Source of the DNA: Kytococcus sedentarius DSM 20547
GTDB taxonomy: Bacteria; Actinomycetota; Actinomycetes; Actinomycetales; Dermatophilaceae
Assembly (NCBI RefSeq): GCF_000023925.1
Contig: NC_013169.1
Location: 930,001-994,000, forward strand
Direction of reading: 5' to 3'
DNA length: 64,000 nt
The notes beneath the pieces were generated by a model. It searched no databases. It was not told the origin of the DNA and was given only the letters and a program-made list of their open reading frames with translations. The position numbers were made by a program, and so were the translations under genes. Positions 55,169 to 64,000 of this stretch are shown piece after piece. Position 1 is the stretch's first letter, and each line of letters starts with the position of its first letter.

Positions 55169-57341
55169 CGGTGGGCCCGTCCAGGGCCAGGGCCTCGCCC
55201 GGCTGCGGGTCGGCGTCGTCATCGGGGTGGTCGGGGTGCTCCCAGGCCGAGCTCCACTCCCGATGGGCGGTGGGCCACCCGTCGACGACCGGGACGACCA
55301 GCTCGCCCGGGCCCCCGGCGTGCAGGGCGACGACGACCGCCTCGGAGGCGGGACCGTCCTCGCCGATCAACACCATCTGCAGGGTGCGGGTCGAGGCGTC
55401 GGCCCAGTCGGTGCCGGTCAGGGGAGCACCCGTTGCGGTGAACCAGCCCGCGCGCAGGCCGCCGCCGGGGTCCGTCGAGCCGTCGCCGGGGGTGAAGGGC
55501 GCGAAGAAGGCGTGGTCCCCGATGGCGTGGAAGCGGCGCCGTAGCTCCACCAGCCGCCGCGTGGTCGCCACCAGGTCGGCCTGCCACTGCTCCCACTCCC
55601 AGTCCAGCGCGGCCAGGTGACGGGTGGCGTCGGTGAGCGTGTACAGGTTGTTGTTGCCGCCCTGGGTGCGTCCGAACTCGTCGCCGGCGGTCAGCATCGG
55701 CGTCCCCGTGGCCAGCAGGGTGGTGGCCAACAGGTTGCGCATGGTCCGTCGCCGGGCCGCGGCGATGCGGGCGCCGGCCGGCGTGTCCGGCACCGGCCCC
55801 TCGGTGCCGTGGTTCGCCGAGTGGTTGGCGCCCGCGCCGTCCTGGTTGTCCTCACCGTTGTCGATGTTGTGCTTGTGGTCGTAGGCGGTGAGGTCGTGCA
55901 GCGTGAAGCCGTCGTGGGCGGTCACGAAGTTCACCGAGCTCGTGGGCAGCCGGCCGTGGTGGTCGAACAGGTCGGAGGAGCCCGACAGGCGGGTGGCCAG
56001 CTCACTGACACTCGTCCCGCCGGTCAGCCAGAAGCCCCGGACGGCATCGCGGAAGCGGTCGTTCCACTCGGCCATGGGCGGCGGGTGGGAACCGGTCTGC
56101 CAGCCGCCGGGGGAGACGTCCCACGGCTCGGCCACCAGCTTCACGCGGGAGAGGACGGGGTCGGTGCGCAGCGCCAGCAGCAACGGGTGGTTGCGGGTCC
56201 AGGTGCCGGAGACGTCGCGCCCCAGCGCCGAGGCGAGGTCGAACCGGAAGCCGTCCACGTGGTAGGAGGTCACCCAGTGGCGCAGCGAGTCCAGCACCAG
56301 GCGGAGGGTCTCGGGCCGCGTGGTGTCCACGGTGTTGTGACAGCCGGTGTGGTCGACGTCCCGGCCCACGTCGTCCAGCCGGTAGTACAGCGGGGCGTCC
56401 AGACCCCGCCACGAGTAGGTCGGGCCCCAGGCGCTGGACTCCTCGGCGGTGTGGTTGTAGACGACGTCCAGGATCACCTCCAGCCCGGCGGTGTGGAGGG
56501 CCTTGACCATGCTGCGCACCTCGTCGGCGACCCCCATCGGGTCGTCGGTGGCGGCGTACCCCGGGTGGGGCGCGAACCAGGACAGGGAGTTGTATCCCCA
56601 GTAGTTCTCAGCCCCCCGGGCCATCAGGTGCAGCTCGTCGGCCTTGGCGTGGAGCGGCAGCAGCTCGACGGCCGTGACCCCGAGTGCGACCAGGTGCTCG
56701 ATGACGGCAGGGTGTGCCAGTCCGGCGTAGGTGCCCCGGAGCTCCTCGGGCACCTCGGGGTGGGTGGCCGTGAGGCCGTGGACGTGGCCCTCGCTGATGA
56801 CGGTGTCGCGCCACGGGGTGAACGGGGGCGCGTCGTCGCCCCAGTCGAAGGTGTGGCCCAGCGCCCGGTCGTCGGGCACCAGGTTCCAGGGCACCGCATC
56901 GCCGCTGTCGACCTCGCTGCGGTGGGCCCCGCCGTCGACCGCCTGCAGGTGCTTGTCCACCTGGTGGGCGAAGAGCTCCGGGCCGGGGGTGACGGTGCCG
57001 GTGACGACCACGCCGAAGGGGTCGAGCAGGCGCTTGGCCGGGTTGTGGCGCAGACCGCGCGTGGGCTCCCACGGGCCGTCGGCCCGGAAGCAGTACGGGG
57101 TTCCCGGCGGGACGTCGGCCACCTGGTCGAACCAGATGCCGTGCACCTGGTGGCGCAGCGGGACGCGGCGCTCGGCCCCATCGTCCTCGCGCAGGCAGAG
57201 CCACACGGCCGTGGCCTCCTTGGCGACCACGGCGACCTCCACCACGTCCCGGGCCGCTGGGTCGTCACCCGCGCCGTCGGGGATGCTGCGCAGTCCGGGG
57301 TGGGGCGGGATGTCCGGCGAGAAGCCGTGGTGCAGGGGCAT
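55143..57341 (-). CDS. glgX: Glycogen debranching enzyme
   Basis: GH13_11 isoamylase-type enzyme of 732 residues that removes alpha-1,6 branches. An N-terminal CBM48-like domain (about 1-150, with GIWFDQVADVPPGTPYCFRA) is followed by the catalytic barrel: VILDVVYNHTAEESSAWGPT, the nucleophile in YHVDGFRFDLASALGRDVSG, the acid Glu in VKLVAEPWDVSPGGWQTG, and NFVTAHDGFTLHDLTAYDHK. The start ATG (57339-57341) has a TAGGCT box six bases upstream on the minus strand. It can act on the glucan made by the GlgE operon next to it. Confidence 0.95.
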   Translation of the reverse strand: MPLHHGFSPDIPPHPGLRSIPDGAGDDPAARDVVEVAVVAKEATAVWLCLREDDGAERRVPLRHQVHGIWFDQVADVPPGTPYCFRADGPWEPTRGLRHNPAKRLLDPFGVVVTGTVTPGPELFAHQVDKHLQAVDGGAHRSEVDSGDAVPWNLVPDDRALGHTFDWGDDAPPFTPWRDTVISEGHVHGLTATHPEVPEELRGTYAGLAHPAVIEHLVALGVTAVELLPLHAKADELHLMARGAENYWGYNSLSWFAPHPGYAATDDPMGVADEVRSMVKALHTAGLEVILDVVYNHTAEESSAWGPTYSWRGLDAPLYYRLDDVGRDVDHTGCHNTVDTTRPETLRLVLDSLRHWVTSYHVDGFRFDLASALGRDVSGTWTRNHPLLLALRTDPVLSRVKLVAEPWDVSPGGWQTGSHPPPMAEWNDRFRDAVRGFWLTGGTSVSELATRLSGSSDLFDHHGRLPTSSVNFVTAHDGFTLHDLTAYDHKHNIDNGEDNQDGAGANHSANHGTEGPVPDTPAGARIAAARRRTMRNLLATTLLATGTPMLTAGDEFGRTQGGNNNLYTLTDATRHLAALDWEWEQWQADLVATTRRLVELRRRFHAIGDHAFFAPFTPGDGSTDPGGGLRAGWFTATGAPLTGTDWADASTRTLQMVLIGEDGPASEAVVVALHAGGPGELVVPVVDGWPTAHREWSSAWEHPDHPDDDADPQPGEALALDGPTVIVWSLHP

Positions 57342-57347
57342 GTCCCC

Positions 57348-57353
57348 AGCCTA
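57348..57353 (-). promoter_or_regulatory. -10 box of leaderless glgX
   Basis: TAGGCT on the minus strand, six bases before ATG 57341. Confidence 0.55.
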
Positions 57354-57411
57354 GGCAGACTCCCGGCCGGGGGCTGACCGACGGCCGTGTCGTGGCGTGC
57401 GTCACGGCAGG

Positions 57412-57417
57412 TAGTTT
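57412..57417 (+). promoter_or_regulatory. -10 box of leaderless YbjN gene
   Basis: TAGTTT, six bases before ATG 57424. Confidence 0.55.
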
Positions 57418-57423
57418 GGGGGC

Positions 57424-58068
57424 ATGACAGATCCGACTCAGCTCCCGAACTTCCCGTCCGGCGACGACTCCGGTTCCACCGGACCCACCGGCCCCACCCT
57501 GCGCGACCAGGTGATGACCCTCCTGCAGACCGACGGCATGAAGCCGGAGATCGACCAGGAGGGCGATGTCGGCTTCGACGTGCAGGGGCAGACGATGTTC
57601 GTGCGCGTCACCGAGGGCGACGTCGACATCATGCGTGTCTTCGGGCAGTGGCAGATCGGCACCGACGTGCCGCAGGACGTGGTGCGCTGGCTGAACAACA
57701 CCAACGACGTCACGCTCGGCGCCAACGTGGTGAAGATGGGCATTGTCGGCAGCACTCTGGTGGTCTCCGCCGAGCACATCATGCTCAAGGGCGAGAGCCC
57801 CAGCCCCCGCATGCAGCTCTCGGTCAACATGATCATGCAGGCCGTCCAGGTGTGGCACGAGAACGTCATGAAGGACGACGTGCAGCACGCGACCGCCGCC
57901 GCGATCGGCAATCCCGGCCCGGCGAGCCCCGGCCGCGCCGGCACGCAGGGCCAGCAGGGCGCAGCCGAGCAGCAGGGGCAGGGCGACCAGGCGCAGGGCC
58001 GCGGCGGCTCGTCCTCCTTCTCGCTGAACCTCGGCGACGACCAGGACCAGCAGGGGGGACGCGCATGA
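57424..58068 (+). CDS. YbjN domain-containing protein
   Basis: A 214-residue cytosolic protein. After a Gly/Thr/Pro-rich N-terminus, residues 30-150 show the YbjN fold (related to type III secretion chaperones): LRDQVMTLLQTDGMKPEIDQ, FVRVTEGDVDIMRVFGQWQI, VRWLNNTNDVTLGANVVKMG. The C-terminal 50 residues are Gln/Gly-rich and low in complexity. YbjN proteins are linked to sensing or motility in enterobacteria, but the actinobacterial role is unknown. The start ATG is set by the TAGTTT box. The stop overlaps the enoyl-CoA hydratase start (ATGA). Confidence 0.82.
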   Translation: MTDPTQLPNFPSGDDSGSTGPTGPTLRDQVMTLLQTDGMKPEIDQEGDVGFDVQGQTMFVRVTEGDVDIMRVFGQWQIGTDVPQDVVRWLNNTNDVTLGANVVKMGIVGSTLVVSAEHIMLKGESPSPRMQLSVNMIMQAVQVWHENVMKDDVQHATAAAIGNPGPASPGRAGTQGQQGAAEQQGQGDQAQGRGGSSSFSLNLGDDQDQQGGRA

Positions 58069-58871
58069 GCGACCAGACCCCCGCCGGGCAGACCTGCGAG
58101 TTCGTGCGGTTGGAGGTGGCCGACGGGATCGGCACCATCCGCCTGGACCGCCCGAAGATGAACGCCCTCAGCACGCAGCTGCAGGACGAGATCGGCATCG
58201 TGGCCCAGGAGGCCGCCGAGCACCCCGAGGTGCACGCGGTGATCGTCTACGGCGGGGAACGCGTCTTCGCCGCCGGGGCGGACATCAAGGAGATGCAGAA
58301 GATGAGCTACGCGGACATGCTCGACCGCTCCGCCAAGCTCCAGTCCTGCCTCACGCACGTCGCCCAGATCCCCAAGCCCACCGTCGCTGCCATCACCGGG
58401 TACGCGCTCGGTGGCGGGTGCGAGCTGGCGCTGGCCTGCGACTTCCGCGTCGTGGCCGAGGACGCCAAGCTGGGCCAGCCGGAGATCCTGCTCGGGGTCA
58501 TCCCCGGCGCCGGCGGCACCCAGCGCCTGCCGCGCCTGGTCGGCACCGCGAAGGCCAAGGACCTGATCTTCTCCGGCCGCCACGTGGACGCGGCCGAGGC
58601 ACTCGCCATCGGCCTGGCCGACGAGGTCGTCCCGGCCGAGCAGGTCTACGAGGCCGCCGTGGCCCGCGTGAAGCAGTACGTCGGTGGTCCGTCCATCGCC
58701 CTGCGCGCGGCCAAGGAGTCCATCGACCGCGGCATGGAGGTCGACCTGGCGACCGGGCTGGAGCTCGAGCGCATCGCCTTCGCCGGTCTCTTCGCCACCG
58801 AGGACCGCCAGATCGGCATGGACTCGTTCGTCGAGAACGGTCCGGGCAAGGCGACCTTCCTCGGTCGCTGA
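58065..58871 (+). CDS. Enoyl-CoA hydratase/isomerase family protein
   Basis: Crotonase-fold enzyme of 268 residues that hydrates enoyl-CoA thioesters. The oxyanion hole regions are VFAAGADIKEMQKMSYADML and ITGYALGGGCELALACDFRV, with the first catalytic Glu in GCELAL and the second in QPEILLGVIPGAGGTQRLPR. These match fatty acid beta-oxidation enzymes and PaaF. The AFAGLFATEDRQIGMDSFVE tail is standard. ATG 58065 overlaps the YbjN stop. Together with etfBA downstream it suggests acyl-CoA catabolism. Confidence 0.93.
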   Translation: MSDQTPAGQTCEFVRLEVADGIGTIRLDRPKMNALSTQLQDEIGIVAQEAAEHPEVHAVIVYGGERVFAAGADIKEMQKMSYADMLDRSAKLQSCLTHVAQIPKPTVAAITGYALGGGCELALACDFRVVAEDAKLGQPEILLGVIPGAGGTQRLPRLVGTAKAKDLIFSGRHVDAAEALAIGLADEVVPAEQVYEAAVARVKQYVGGPSIALRAAKESIDRGMEVDLATGLELERIAFAGLFATEDRQIGMDSFVENGPGKATFLGR

Positions 58872-59029
58872 GCCGTCCCGCACGGGACGAGGGGCACGTG
58901 CCTGCGCCGTGTGGCGCGGGGCGACGTGCGACACTGGGAGGGTGGCCCGCATCGACGGGGCACCCTCCCAAGCCACCCGCGGGGGCGCGCCCAGCGACCT
59001 CCCAGAAGCAGTCATGAGAGAGGCGATCG

Positions 59030-59818
59030 ATGAACATCGTCGTGTGCGTGAAGCACGTCCCGGACGCCCAGGGCGACCGGTCCTTCACCGGGGACAACCT
59101 GACCGACCGCACCACGGACGGCCTGCTGTCCGAGCTGGACGAGTACGCCGTGGAGGAGGCCCTGAAGATCACCGAGGGCCAGGACGACGCGCGCGTGACG
59201 GTGCTGACCATGGGCCCCGCCACGGCCGAGGAGGCCGTGAAGAAGGCCCTGCAGATGGGTGCGACCGATGGGGTGCACGTCACCGACGAGGCTCTCGCCG
59301 GGTCCGACGCCCTGTCCACCGCGCTGGTGCTGGCCGAGGCCGTGAAGAAGGTGGACGAGGTGGACCTCGTGCTCTTCGGCCTGAGCTCGACCGACGGCAC
59401 CATGGGCGTCGTGCCGGCGATGGTGGCCGAGCTGCTGGGAGTGCCGATGGTGACGCTGGCCAACAGCGTGGAGTGCTCCGGTGAGACCGGTGGCACCGTG
59501 ACCATCAAGCGCGACACCGCCGAGGCCACCCAGACCATCGAGGCGACGCTGCCGGCCGTGGTCTCGGTGACCGACCAGATCAACGAGCCGCGCTACCCCA
59601 GCTTCAAGGGGATCATGGCGGCCAAGAAGAAGACGATCGAGAGCTGGTCGCTGGCCGACCTGGGCGTGGACGCCGAGCTGGTGGGGTTGGGCAACGCCTG
59701 GGCCCAGGTGGACGGCACCGACCAGCGCCCGCCGCGCGAGGCCGGGGAGATCGTCACCGACGAGGGCGAAGGCGGCACGAAGCTCGCCGAGTTCCTGGCC
59801 CAGCGCAAGTTCATCTGA
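59030..59818 (+). CDS. etfB: Electron transfer flavoprotein beta subunit
   Basis: Subunit of the soluble FAD/AMP electron carrier that accepts electrons from acyl-CoA dehydrogenases. The 262-residue product has MNIVVCVKHVPDAQGDRSFT at the start, DEYAVEEALKITEGQDDARV, the AMP-binding VDLVLFGLSSTDGTMGVVPA, and PRYPSFKGIMAAKKKTIESW as the recognition loop region. ATG 59030 is preceded by GAGAGAGG. The 158-base gap upstream holds its promoter region and a CGATGCGG copy on the minus strand (58946-58953 region). etfA follows after 37 bases. Confidence 0.96.
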   Translation: MNIVVCVKHVPDAQGDRSFTGDNLTDRTTDGLLSELDEYAVEEALKITEGQDDARVTVLTMGPATAEEAVKKALQMGATDGVHVTDEALAGSDALSTALVLAEAVKKVDEVDLVLFGLSSTDGTMGVVPAMVAELLGVPMVTLANSVECSGETGGTVTIKRDTAEATQTIEATLPAVVSVTDQINEPRYPSFKGIMAAKKKTIESWSLADLGVDAELVGLGNAWAQVDGTDQRPPREAGEIVTDEGEGGTKLAEFLAQRKFI

Positions 59819-59855
59819 CCCACGGTCACGCACCGACTTTCCACAGGAGCACGCA

Positions 59856-60809
59856 ATGAGTGAAGTTCTGGTTCTGGTCGACCACGCCGAGGGCGAGGTC
59901 CGGAAGACCACCGGGGAGATGCTGACCGCTGCCCGTCGCATCGGGGATGCCTCCGCGGTGTTCGTGGGCGCCGGGTTCGACGCCGCCAAGGAGGCCCTCG
60001 CAGCCCACGGCGCGGCGAAGGTGTACCGCCTCGAGGCCCCCGAGTTCGACGAGTACCTCGTGGGCCCGACGGCCGAAGCGCTGGCCCAGCTGGTGCAGCG
60101 CACCGGTGCGGCCACAGTGATCCTCCCGTCCTCCCCGGAGGGCAAGGAGGTGGCCGGGCGCCTGGCCGTCATGACCGCCTCGGGTGTCATCACCGATGCG
60201 GTGGACGTGCAGGCCGGTGAGGGCGGTGTGAGCGTCACCAAGTCCGTCTTCGCCGGTGGGTGGACCACCACCTCCCACGTGGCCAAGGGCGTGGCGATCG
60301 TGACGCTGAAGCCCAACTCCGTCACCGCCGAGGAGGCGGTCGGCGAGGCCGCCGACGAGGTCGTGGAGGTGGAATTCTCCGACGTGGCCAAGGGCGCCCG
60401 CATCGTGAGCAGCGAGGAGAAGGCCGCCTCCGGCCGTCCGGAGCTGACCGAGGCCGCGATCGTGGTCTCCGGTGGCCGCGGCACCGGTGGCGACTTCGAC
60501 CCGGTGGAGGGCTTCGCCGACTCCCTGGGCGCTGCCGTGGGTGCCTCGCGAGCCGCCGTCGATGCCGGCTGGTACCCGCACTCCAGCCAGGTCGGTCAGA
60601 CCGGTGTGACCGTGTCGCCGCAGCTGTACGTGGCGGCCGGCATCTCCGGTGCCATCCAGCACCGCGCCGGCATGCAGACCTCGAAGACGATCGTCGCCGT
60701 GAACAAGGACGAGGAGGCTCCCATCTTCTCGATGGTGGACTTCGGCGTCGTCGGCGACCTGTTCGAGGTGCTGCCGCAGGCCACGGAGAAGATCACCGGC
60801 TCCCAGTGA
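59856..60809 (+). CDS. etfA: Electron transfer flavoprotein alpha subunit
   Basis: FAD-binding partner of EtfB, 317 residues. The N-terminal domain is followed by the FAD-binding signature [60 protein letters not shown] and [20 protein letters not shown]. It ends [20 protein letters not shown] 59856 follows ACAGGAG (59843-59849). The stop is followed after six bases by a hairpin built from the CGATGCGG octamer. Confidence 0.96.
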   Translation: MSEVLVLVDHAEGEVRKTTGEMLTAARRIGDASAVFVGAGFDAAKEALAAHGAAKVYRLEAPEFDEYLVGPTAEALAQLVQRTGAATVILPSSPEGKEVAGRLAVMTASGVITDAVDVQAGEGGVSVTKSVFAGGWTTTSHVAKGVAIVTLKPNSVTAEEAVGEAADEVVEVEFSDVAKGARIVSSEEKAASGRPELTEAAIVVSGGRGTGGDFDPVEGFADSLGAAVGASRAAVDAGWYPHSSQVGQTGVTVSPQLYVAAGISGAIQHRAGMQTSKTIVAVNKDEEAPIFSMVDFGVVGDLFEVLPQATEKITGSQ

Positions 60810-60815
60810 GCCACC

Positions 60816-60857
60816 CGATGCGGTGAGCCCGCCCTGCGCGGCGAGCTCACCGCATCG
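60816..60857 (+). terminator. Hairpin after etfA built from two CGATGCGG copies
   Basis: A perfect 13-bp stem, CGATGCGGTGAGC, with a 16-base GC-rich loop. Each arm contains the octamer that is over-represented across the window. The arrangement resembles uptake-sequence terminators of Neisseria and Haemophilus, in which the repeated word occurs as an inverted pair behind genes. Confidence 0.85.
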
Positions 60858-60982
60858 TGCAGGGGCCGTCCGGCACACGCCGGGCGGCCTCTGGCGTACG
60901 GCGTGGTACTCGCACTGTCCTGGCCGGGCCCGCAGGCCGTTCCGGTTGCCGGACCCCCGTGCCCACGTGGGATGATTTTCAT

Positions 60983-61564
60983 ATGACCGACACCACGCAG
61001 GACACCCAGAACACCGGCAAGGCCGTCATCTTCCTGACCTCCGCCGAGGGCATTGAGGCCGTCGAGCTCACCGATCCGTGGGAGGCGCTGACCGACGCTG
61101 GCCACACCCCGCGGCTCGTCACCCCTGAGGGCGGAGAGGTCCAGCTCTTCAACCACTTGGACAAGGCCGAGACCCGCACAGCTGACGCCACCGTGGCCGA
61201 CATCGACCCGGCCGAGGTGGACCTGTTGGTGCTCCCCGGTGGCGTGGCCAACCCGGATCTGCTGCGCCAGAGCGACGAGGCCGTGCAGTTCGTCAAGGCC
61301 GTTCATGATGCGGGCAAGCCCGTCGCCGCGATCTGCCACGCTCCGTGGGTGCTGGCCGAGGCGGGTGTCGTCTCTGGCCGCCGCCTCACCGGTTTCGCCA
61401 GCCTCGAGACCGACCTGCGCAATGCCGGCGCGGAGTGGGTGGGCGACCAGGAGGTCGTGGTGGACGGCAACCTCATCACCAGCCGCAACCCTGATGATCT
61501 GCCGGCCTTCAACGGCGCGGTCATCGAGGCGCTCGACCACGGGACGGCCGCAGCGCAGGGCTGA
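60983..61564 (+). CDS. DJ-1/PfpI family protein (type 1 glutamine amidotransferase-like)
   Basis: A 193-residue cytosolic protein: [40 protein letters not shown], then the nucleophile elbow in [20 protein letters not shown] (Cys-His pair) and DEVVVD-like strand [20 protein letters not shown]. This matches PfpI/YhbO-like general stress proteins, some of which act on methylglyoxal adducts. ATG 60983 has no ribosome site; GATGAT six bases upstream may be a -10 box. It stands alone between two hairpins. Confidence 0.9.
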   Translation: MTDTTQDTQNTGKAVIFLTSAEGIEAVELTDPWEALTDAGHTPRLVTPEGGEVQLFNHLDKAETRTADATVADIDPAEVDLLVLPGGVANPDLLRQSDEAVQFVKAVHDAGKPVAAICHAPWVLAEAGVVSGRRLTGFASLETDLRNAGAEWVGDQEVVVDGNLITSRNPDDLPAFNGAVIEALDHGTAAAQG

Positions 61565-61584
61565 CCGCTGTGACACATCCCCGC

Positions 61585-61615
61585 GGGGCCATCCGGCGTT
61601 GTGCCGGGTGGCCCC
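61585..61615 (+). terminator. Hairpin after the PfpI-family gene
   Basis: A 13-bp stem, GGGGCCATCCGGC with GCCGGGTGGCCCC, with one mismatched or G-U position and a 5-base loop, GTTGT. Confidence 0.7.
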
Positions 61616-61891
61616 GTCCGGCGTTCAGGTGAGGCGTTCGACGGACTCGATCCTGGGCGGCACCCACCACGACGTCCTGACGCACGGTGGAGGCCGTTCG
61701 ATCTGCTTCCTCGGCAGCCAGTTCCCATGAATTGTAGGTCCCGCAGAGGTGGACGGCGCGTCCGCACAGGATGAGGGTATGAGTCCCCAGCAGGTGTTGT
61801 TCGTGCACGAGCCAGTTCTCGTGGGTGACCAGTTCGATCAGGGCCGGGGGTGCTCCTCCGACCGGGCGGCCCTGCCCACCGTGGCGGAAAC
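61616..61891. other. 276-base non-coding or decayed stretch before hisS
   Basis: There is no gene here that I can support. The DNA is less GC-rich around 61725-61745 and 61780-61830 than the rest of the window. A minus-strand reading contains fragments such as [20 protein letters not shown] that look protein-like, but stops and lack of a start argue for a decayed gene. The plus-strand frame is simply continuous with hisS upstream of its start. Confidence 0.4.
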
Positions 61892-61897
61892 TAGACT
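61892..61897 (+). promoter_or_regulatory. -10 box of leaderless hisS
   Basis: TAGACT, seven bases before ATG 61905. It fixes the hisS start. Confidence 0.65.
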
Positions 61898-61904
61898 CCC
61901 GCCC

Positions 61905-63350
61905 ATGGCCTCACCGATCACCACGCCCCGTCCTGCCCAGGGAACGCTCGAGCTGCTGCCGCGCCAGCAGATCGCGTTCAACCGGATGACCGACGTGATC
62001 CGCCGTCATTTCGAGGCCGGTGGTTTCCTGCCGCTGGAGACCCCCGCGTTCGAGCGCACCGACGTGCTGCTCACCAAGTCCGGCGGCGAGACCGAGAAGC
62101 AGGTCTACTTCGTCCAGTCAACAGGTGGGCTCGCGAACTACCGCGATGCGGTGCTCGCTGCTGCTGACGGCCAGGGGGGCGAGTCCGCACCCCCGGACGG
62201 TGCCGAGGCGCTGCCCGACCTCGCCCTGCGCTTTGACCTCACGGTGCCGATGGCGCGCTTCGTCGCCCAGCACGAGGGGCAGCTGACCTTCCCCTTCCGG
62301 CGGTACCAGATGCAGCGCGTCTACCGTGGGGAGCGTCCGCAGCGTGGCCGCTACCGCGAGTTCCTGCAGTGCGACGTGGACATCATCGGCTCCGGCTCGC
62401 TGAACGTCCGGCACGATGCGGAGCCGCCGGCCACCATGCACGCGATCTTCCGCGAGCTGGACTTCGGCCCGTTCACGATCCACCTCAACAACCGCCGGTT
62501 GCTGCGCGGCTTCTTCCGGAGCCTCGGCATCGCCGACGACGCCCAGCCGGCGGTGCTGCGGGAGGTGGACAAGATCGACAAGCGCGGTCTGGACTGGCTG
62601 CGCGAGGAGCTCACCGGGGAGCGCTTCGGCCTGCCCGCCGATGCCGTGGAGGCCCTCGCCGAGTTCGTGGGACGCCGCACCACCTCCCACGCCGACGCGA
62701 TGGAGGCTCTGGCCGGGCTGGAGGGCCGGGACGCAGAGCTCGATGCCGGCGTGGCCGAGCTCCGTGAGGTGCTCGAGATGTTGCGGCACCTGGGCGTGCC
62801 GGAGAGCGACTACTGCGTCAACTTCGCCATAGCCCGCGGGCTCGACTACTACACCGGCACCGTCTACGAGACCTTCCTGGACGAGCACCCCGAGCTCGGG
62901 TCGATCTGCTCCGGCGGGCGGTACGAGAACCTCGCCGGGCAGTACACGAAGTCCTCCCTGCCCGGGGTGGGCATGTCCATCGGCCTCTCGCGCCTGTTCT
63001 GGCAGCTCATGGAGAACGGCCTGGTGGACGACGAGCCGTCGACCGTGCAGGTGCTCATCCCGTTGCTGGACGAGGCGCTGCTGCCCGAGGCGCTGGGGCT
63101 GGCGGCCGAGCTGCGCTCGGCCGGGCTGGCCGTGGAGAACGTGCTGGAGCCGGCCAAGCTGGCCAAGCAGTTCAAGCATGCCGACCGGGCCGGCATCCGC
63201 TTCGTCGCGGTCCTGGGCGCCCAGGAGGTCGAGAAGGGCGTGGTGACCGTGAAGGACCTCGCGCGCAGCGACCAGTTCGCGGTGGAGCGGGGTGAGCTGG
63301 CCCGCGCCCTGCGGGTGGAGCTGGCCCAGCCGGAGCTCCCCGGCGCCTGA
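61905..63350 (+). CDS. hisS: Histidine--tRNA ligase
   Basis: Class II synthetase of 481 residues charging tRNA-His. Motif 1 lies near [20 protein letters not shown]. Motif 2 is the segment around [20 protein letters not shown] followed by [11 protein letters not shown]. The histidine-specific motif is [18 protein letters not shown], and motif 3 is [14 protein letters not shown]. The C-terminal anticodon-binding domain (about 380-475) contains [20 protein letters not shown] and [23 protein letters not shown] 61905 ([20 protein letters not shown]) is set by the TAGACT box seven bases upstream. The frame is open upstream to 61749, but without start or homology. Confidence 0.97.
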   Translation: MASPITTPRPAQGTLELLPRQQIAFNRMTDVIRRHFEAGGFLPLETPAFERTDVLLTKSGGETEKQVYFVQSTGGLANYRDAVLAAADGQGGESAPPDGAEALPDLALRFDLTVPMARFVAQHEGQLTFPFRRYQMQRVYRGERPQRGRYREFLQCDVDIIGSGSLNVRHDAEPPATMHAIFRELDFGPFTIHLNNRRLLRGFFRSLGIADDAQPAVLREVDKIDKRGLDWLREELTGERFGLPADAVEALAEFVGRRTTSHADAMEALAGLEGRDAELDAGVAELREVLEMLRHLGVPESDYCVNFAIARGLDYYTGTVYETFLDEHPELGSICSGGRYENLAGQYTKSSLPGVGMSIGLSRLFWQLMENGLVDDEPSTVQVLIPLLDEALLPEALGLAAELRSAGLAVENVLEPAKLAKQFKHADRAGIRFVAVLGAQEVEKGVVTVKDLARSDQFAVERGELARALRVELAQPELPGA

Positions 63351-63413
63351 TCCGCCCGCGCCGGCCGAGTCCGGCGCGGGCCCCGCGTGGCCGCCGGCCC
63401 GGAGGCCCCGCCC

Positions 63414-63454
63414 ACGATGAGGGGGCCCACCACACGGGTGGGCCCCCTCATCGT
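63414..63454. terminator. Bidirectional hairpin between hisS and catalase gene
   Basis: A perfect 18-bp stem, ACGATGAGGGGGCCCACC, with a 5-base loop, ACACG. It lies between convergent genes. Confidence 0.88.
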
Positions 63455-63475
63455 CACCGGCTGCGTGGCGGCGGG

Positions 63476-64000
63476 TCAGCCCCGGCGCGTGCCGTCGGCG
63501 TCCGTGGTGCCCCGGGCAGCGTCGTCCTTCGCGTCCTCGGGCTGGCCGCCGGGGTTGTCCTCCGCCTGGCCGGCACGCACCGCCTGCTCGATGCGGGCGC
63601 CCGTCTCGGCGTCGACGGCCTTCCAGTAGTCGAAGGCGCGCTCCAGCACCTCGCCGGTCACACCGCCGAGCAGGTGGCCGGCCACGGTGTCGACGAAGCG
63701 GTCGCGCTGGGCGTCGTCGAACACCTCGCGCACCAGGGTGCCGGGCTGGGAGAAGTTGTCGTCCTCGTCGCTGCGCACCGTCTGCGCACGGCGGACCAGG
63801 TCGCCGGAGACCGGGTAGGAGTCCTCGGCCGGGCCGGTGCCGTCGGAGTAGGACGTGCCCTGTGTGTTGGCGGCGTACACGGCCGCGTCGCCCGCGTGGT
63901 CGTAGGCCATCGGGCCGTCGTAGGTGTAGCTGTGGCCCTCTACCCGGTGCTTGTTGACCGGGAGCTGCAGGTAGTTGGGGCCGATGCGGTGGCGGTGGGT
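63476..64000 (-). CDS. Catalase, C-terminal part
   Basis: The last 174 codons of a monofunctional haem catalase; the rest lies beyond the right edge. The visible part begins [19 protein letters not shown], continues [16 protein letters not shown] and VRREVF-like [20 protein letters not shown], and has [20 protein letters not shown], the standard catalase end. The tail after residue 140 ([20 protein letters not shown]) is an acidic extension not needed for activity. The protein removes hydrogen peroxide in the cytoplasm. The haem-ligating Tyr would be just N-terminal of or near the seen region and cannot be checked here. Confidence 0.92.
   Translation of the reverse strand, partial: THRHRIGPNYLQLPVNKHRVEGHSYTYDGPMAYDHAGDAAVYAANTQGTSYSDGTGPAEDSYPVSGDLVRRAQTVRSDEDDNFSQPGTLVREVFDDAQRDRFVDTVAGHLLGGVTGEVLERAFDYWKAVDAETGARIEQAVRAGQAEDNPGGQPEDAKDDAARGTTDADGTRRG

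Overview
The window is about 70% GC by eye, densely packed, with strong GAC/GCC/CTG codon preference and GTG/TTG starts. Its genes are typical of an actinobacterium, most likely order Micrococcales: folC followed by a DUF4233 gene, mreBCD-PBP2, RNase J, the GlgE alpha-glucan pathway, a translational-type ileS T-box, and many apparently leaderless transcripts. I cannot name the genus from the sequence alone. No tRNA, rRNA or CRISPR array was seen.

Layout. 1-5100: the 3' end of a hypothetical gene, valS (minus) and an AGCS alanine/glycine symporter (plus). 5121-11938: T-box, ileS, folC, DUF4233, uppP and ndk. 12041-17116: mreB, mreC, mreD and PBP2 with overlapping start/stop codons. 17210-20247: rpsO and pnp. 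20375-23013: a multi-pass acyltransferase-like gene split by an intact IS256-family element, with a clean 8-bp target duplication. 23081-28548: paaABCDE for aerobic phenylacetyl-CoA epoxidation plus an MFS exporter. 28612-31736: a Nudix-DHFR fusion, a VOC protein, a methyltransferase and thyA. 32035-39570: RNase J, AI-2E transporter, methylmalonyl-CoA epimerase, RNase HI with a DUF4440-like tail, amidohydrolase, thiolase and a thiamine-binding protein. 39579-43249: a four-gene lipoprotein/adaptor/ABC transporter unit preceded by a 17-codon micro-ORF. 43432-46163: a CnoX-like co-chaperone and a DUF222/HNH protein. 46287-57341: glgE, treS, a maltokinase-GlgB fusion, two small membrane proteins and glgX. 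57424-64000: YbjN protein, enoyl-CoA hydratase, etfBA, a PfpI-family protein, hisS and the 3' end of a catalase gene.

How the genes fit together. The minus-strand glgE-treS-mak/glgB operon encodes the whole trehalose to maltose to maltose-1-phosphate to branched alpha-glucan route, and glgX beside it can debranch the product. The mre/PBP2 genes with uppP supply lateral wall synthesis and lipid-carrier recycling. The paa operon, enoyl-CoA hydratase, thiolase and ETF suggest aromatic and fatty acid catabolism. DHFR and ThyA form the thymidylate cycle, although their genes are not adjacent.

The most unusual signals are sequence-level. The octamer CGATGCGG is strongly over-represented on both strands. 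It is encoded through different codon solutions depending on orientation, and once forms a perfect 13-bp terminator hairpin behind etfA. A recurrent TAnnnT box 6-7 bases before the start codon marks about twelve leaderless genes. Three unusual domain fusions (Nudix-DHFR, RNase HI-DUF4440, maltokinase-GlgB) and the micro-ORF/lipoprotein/ABC unit are the best candidates for follow-up.
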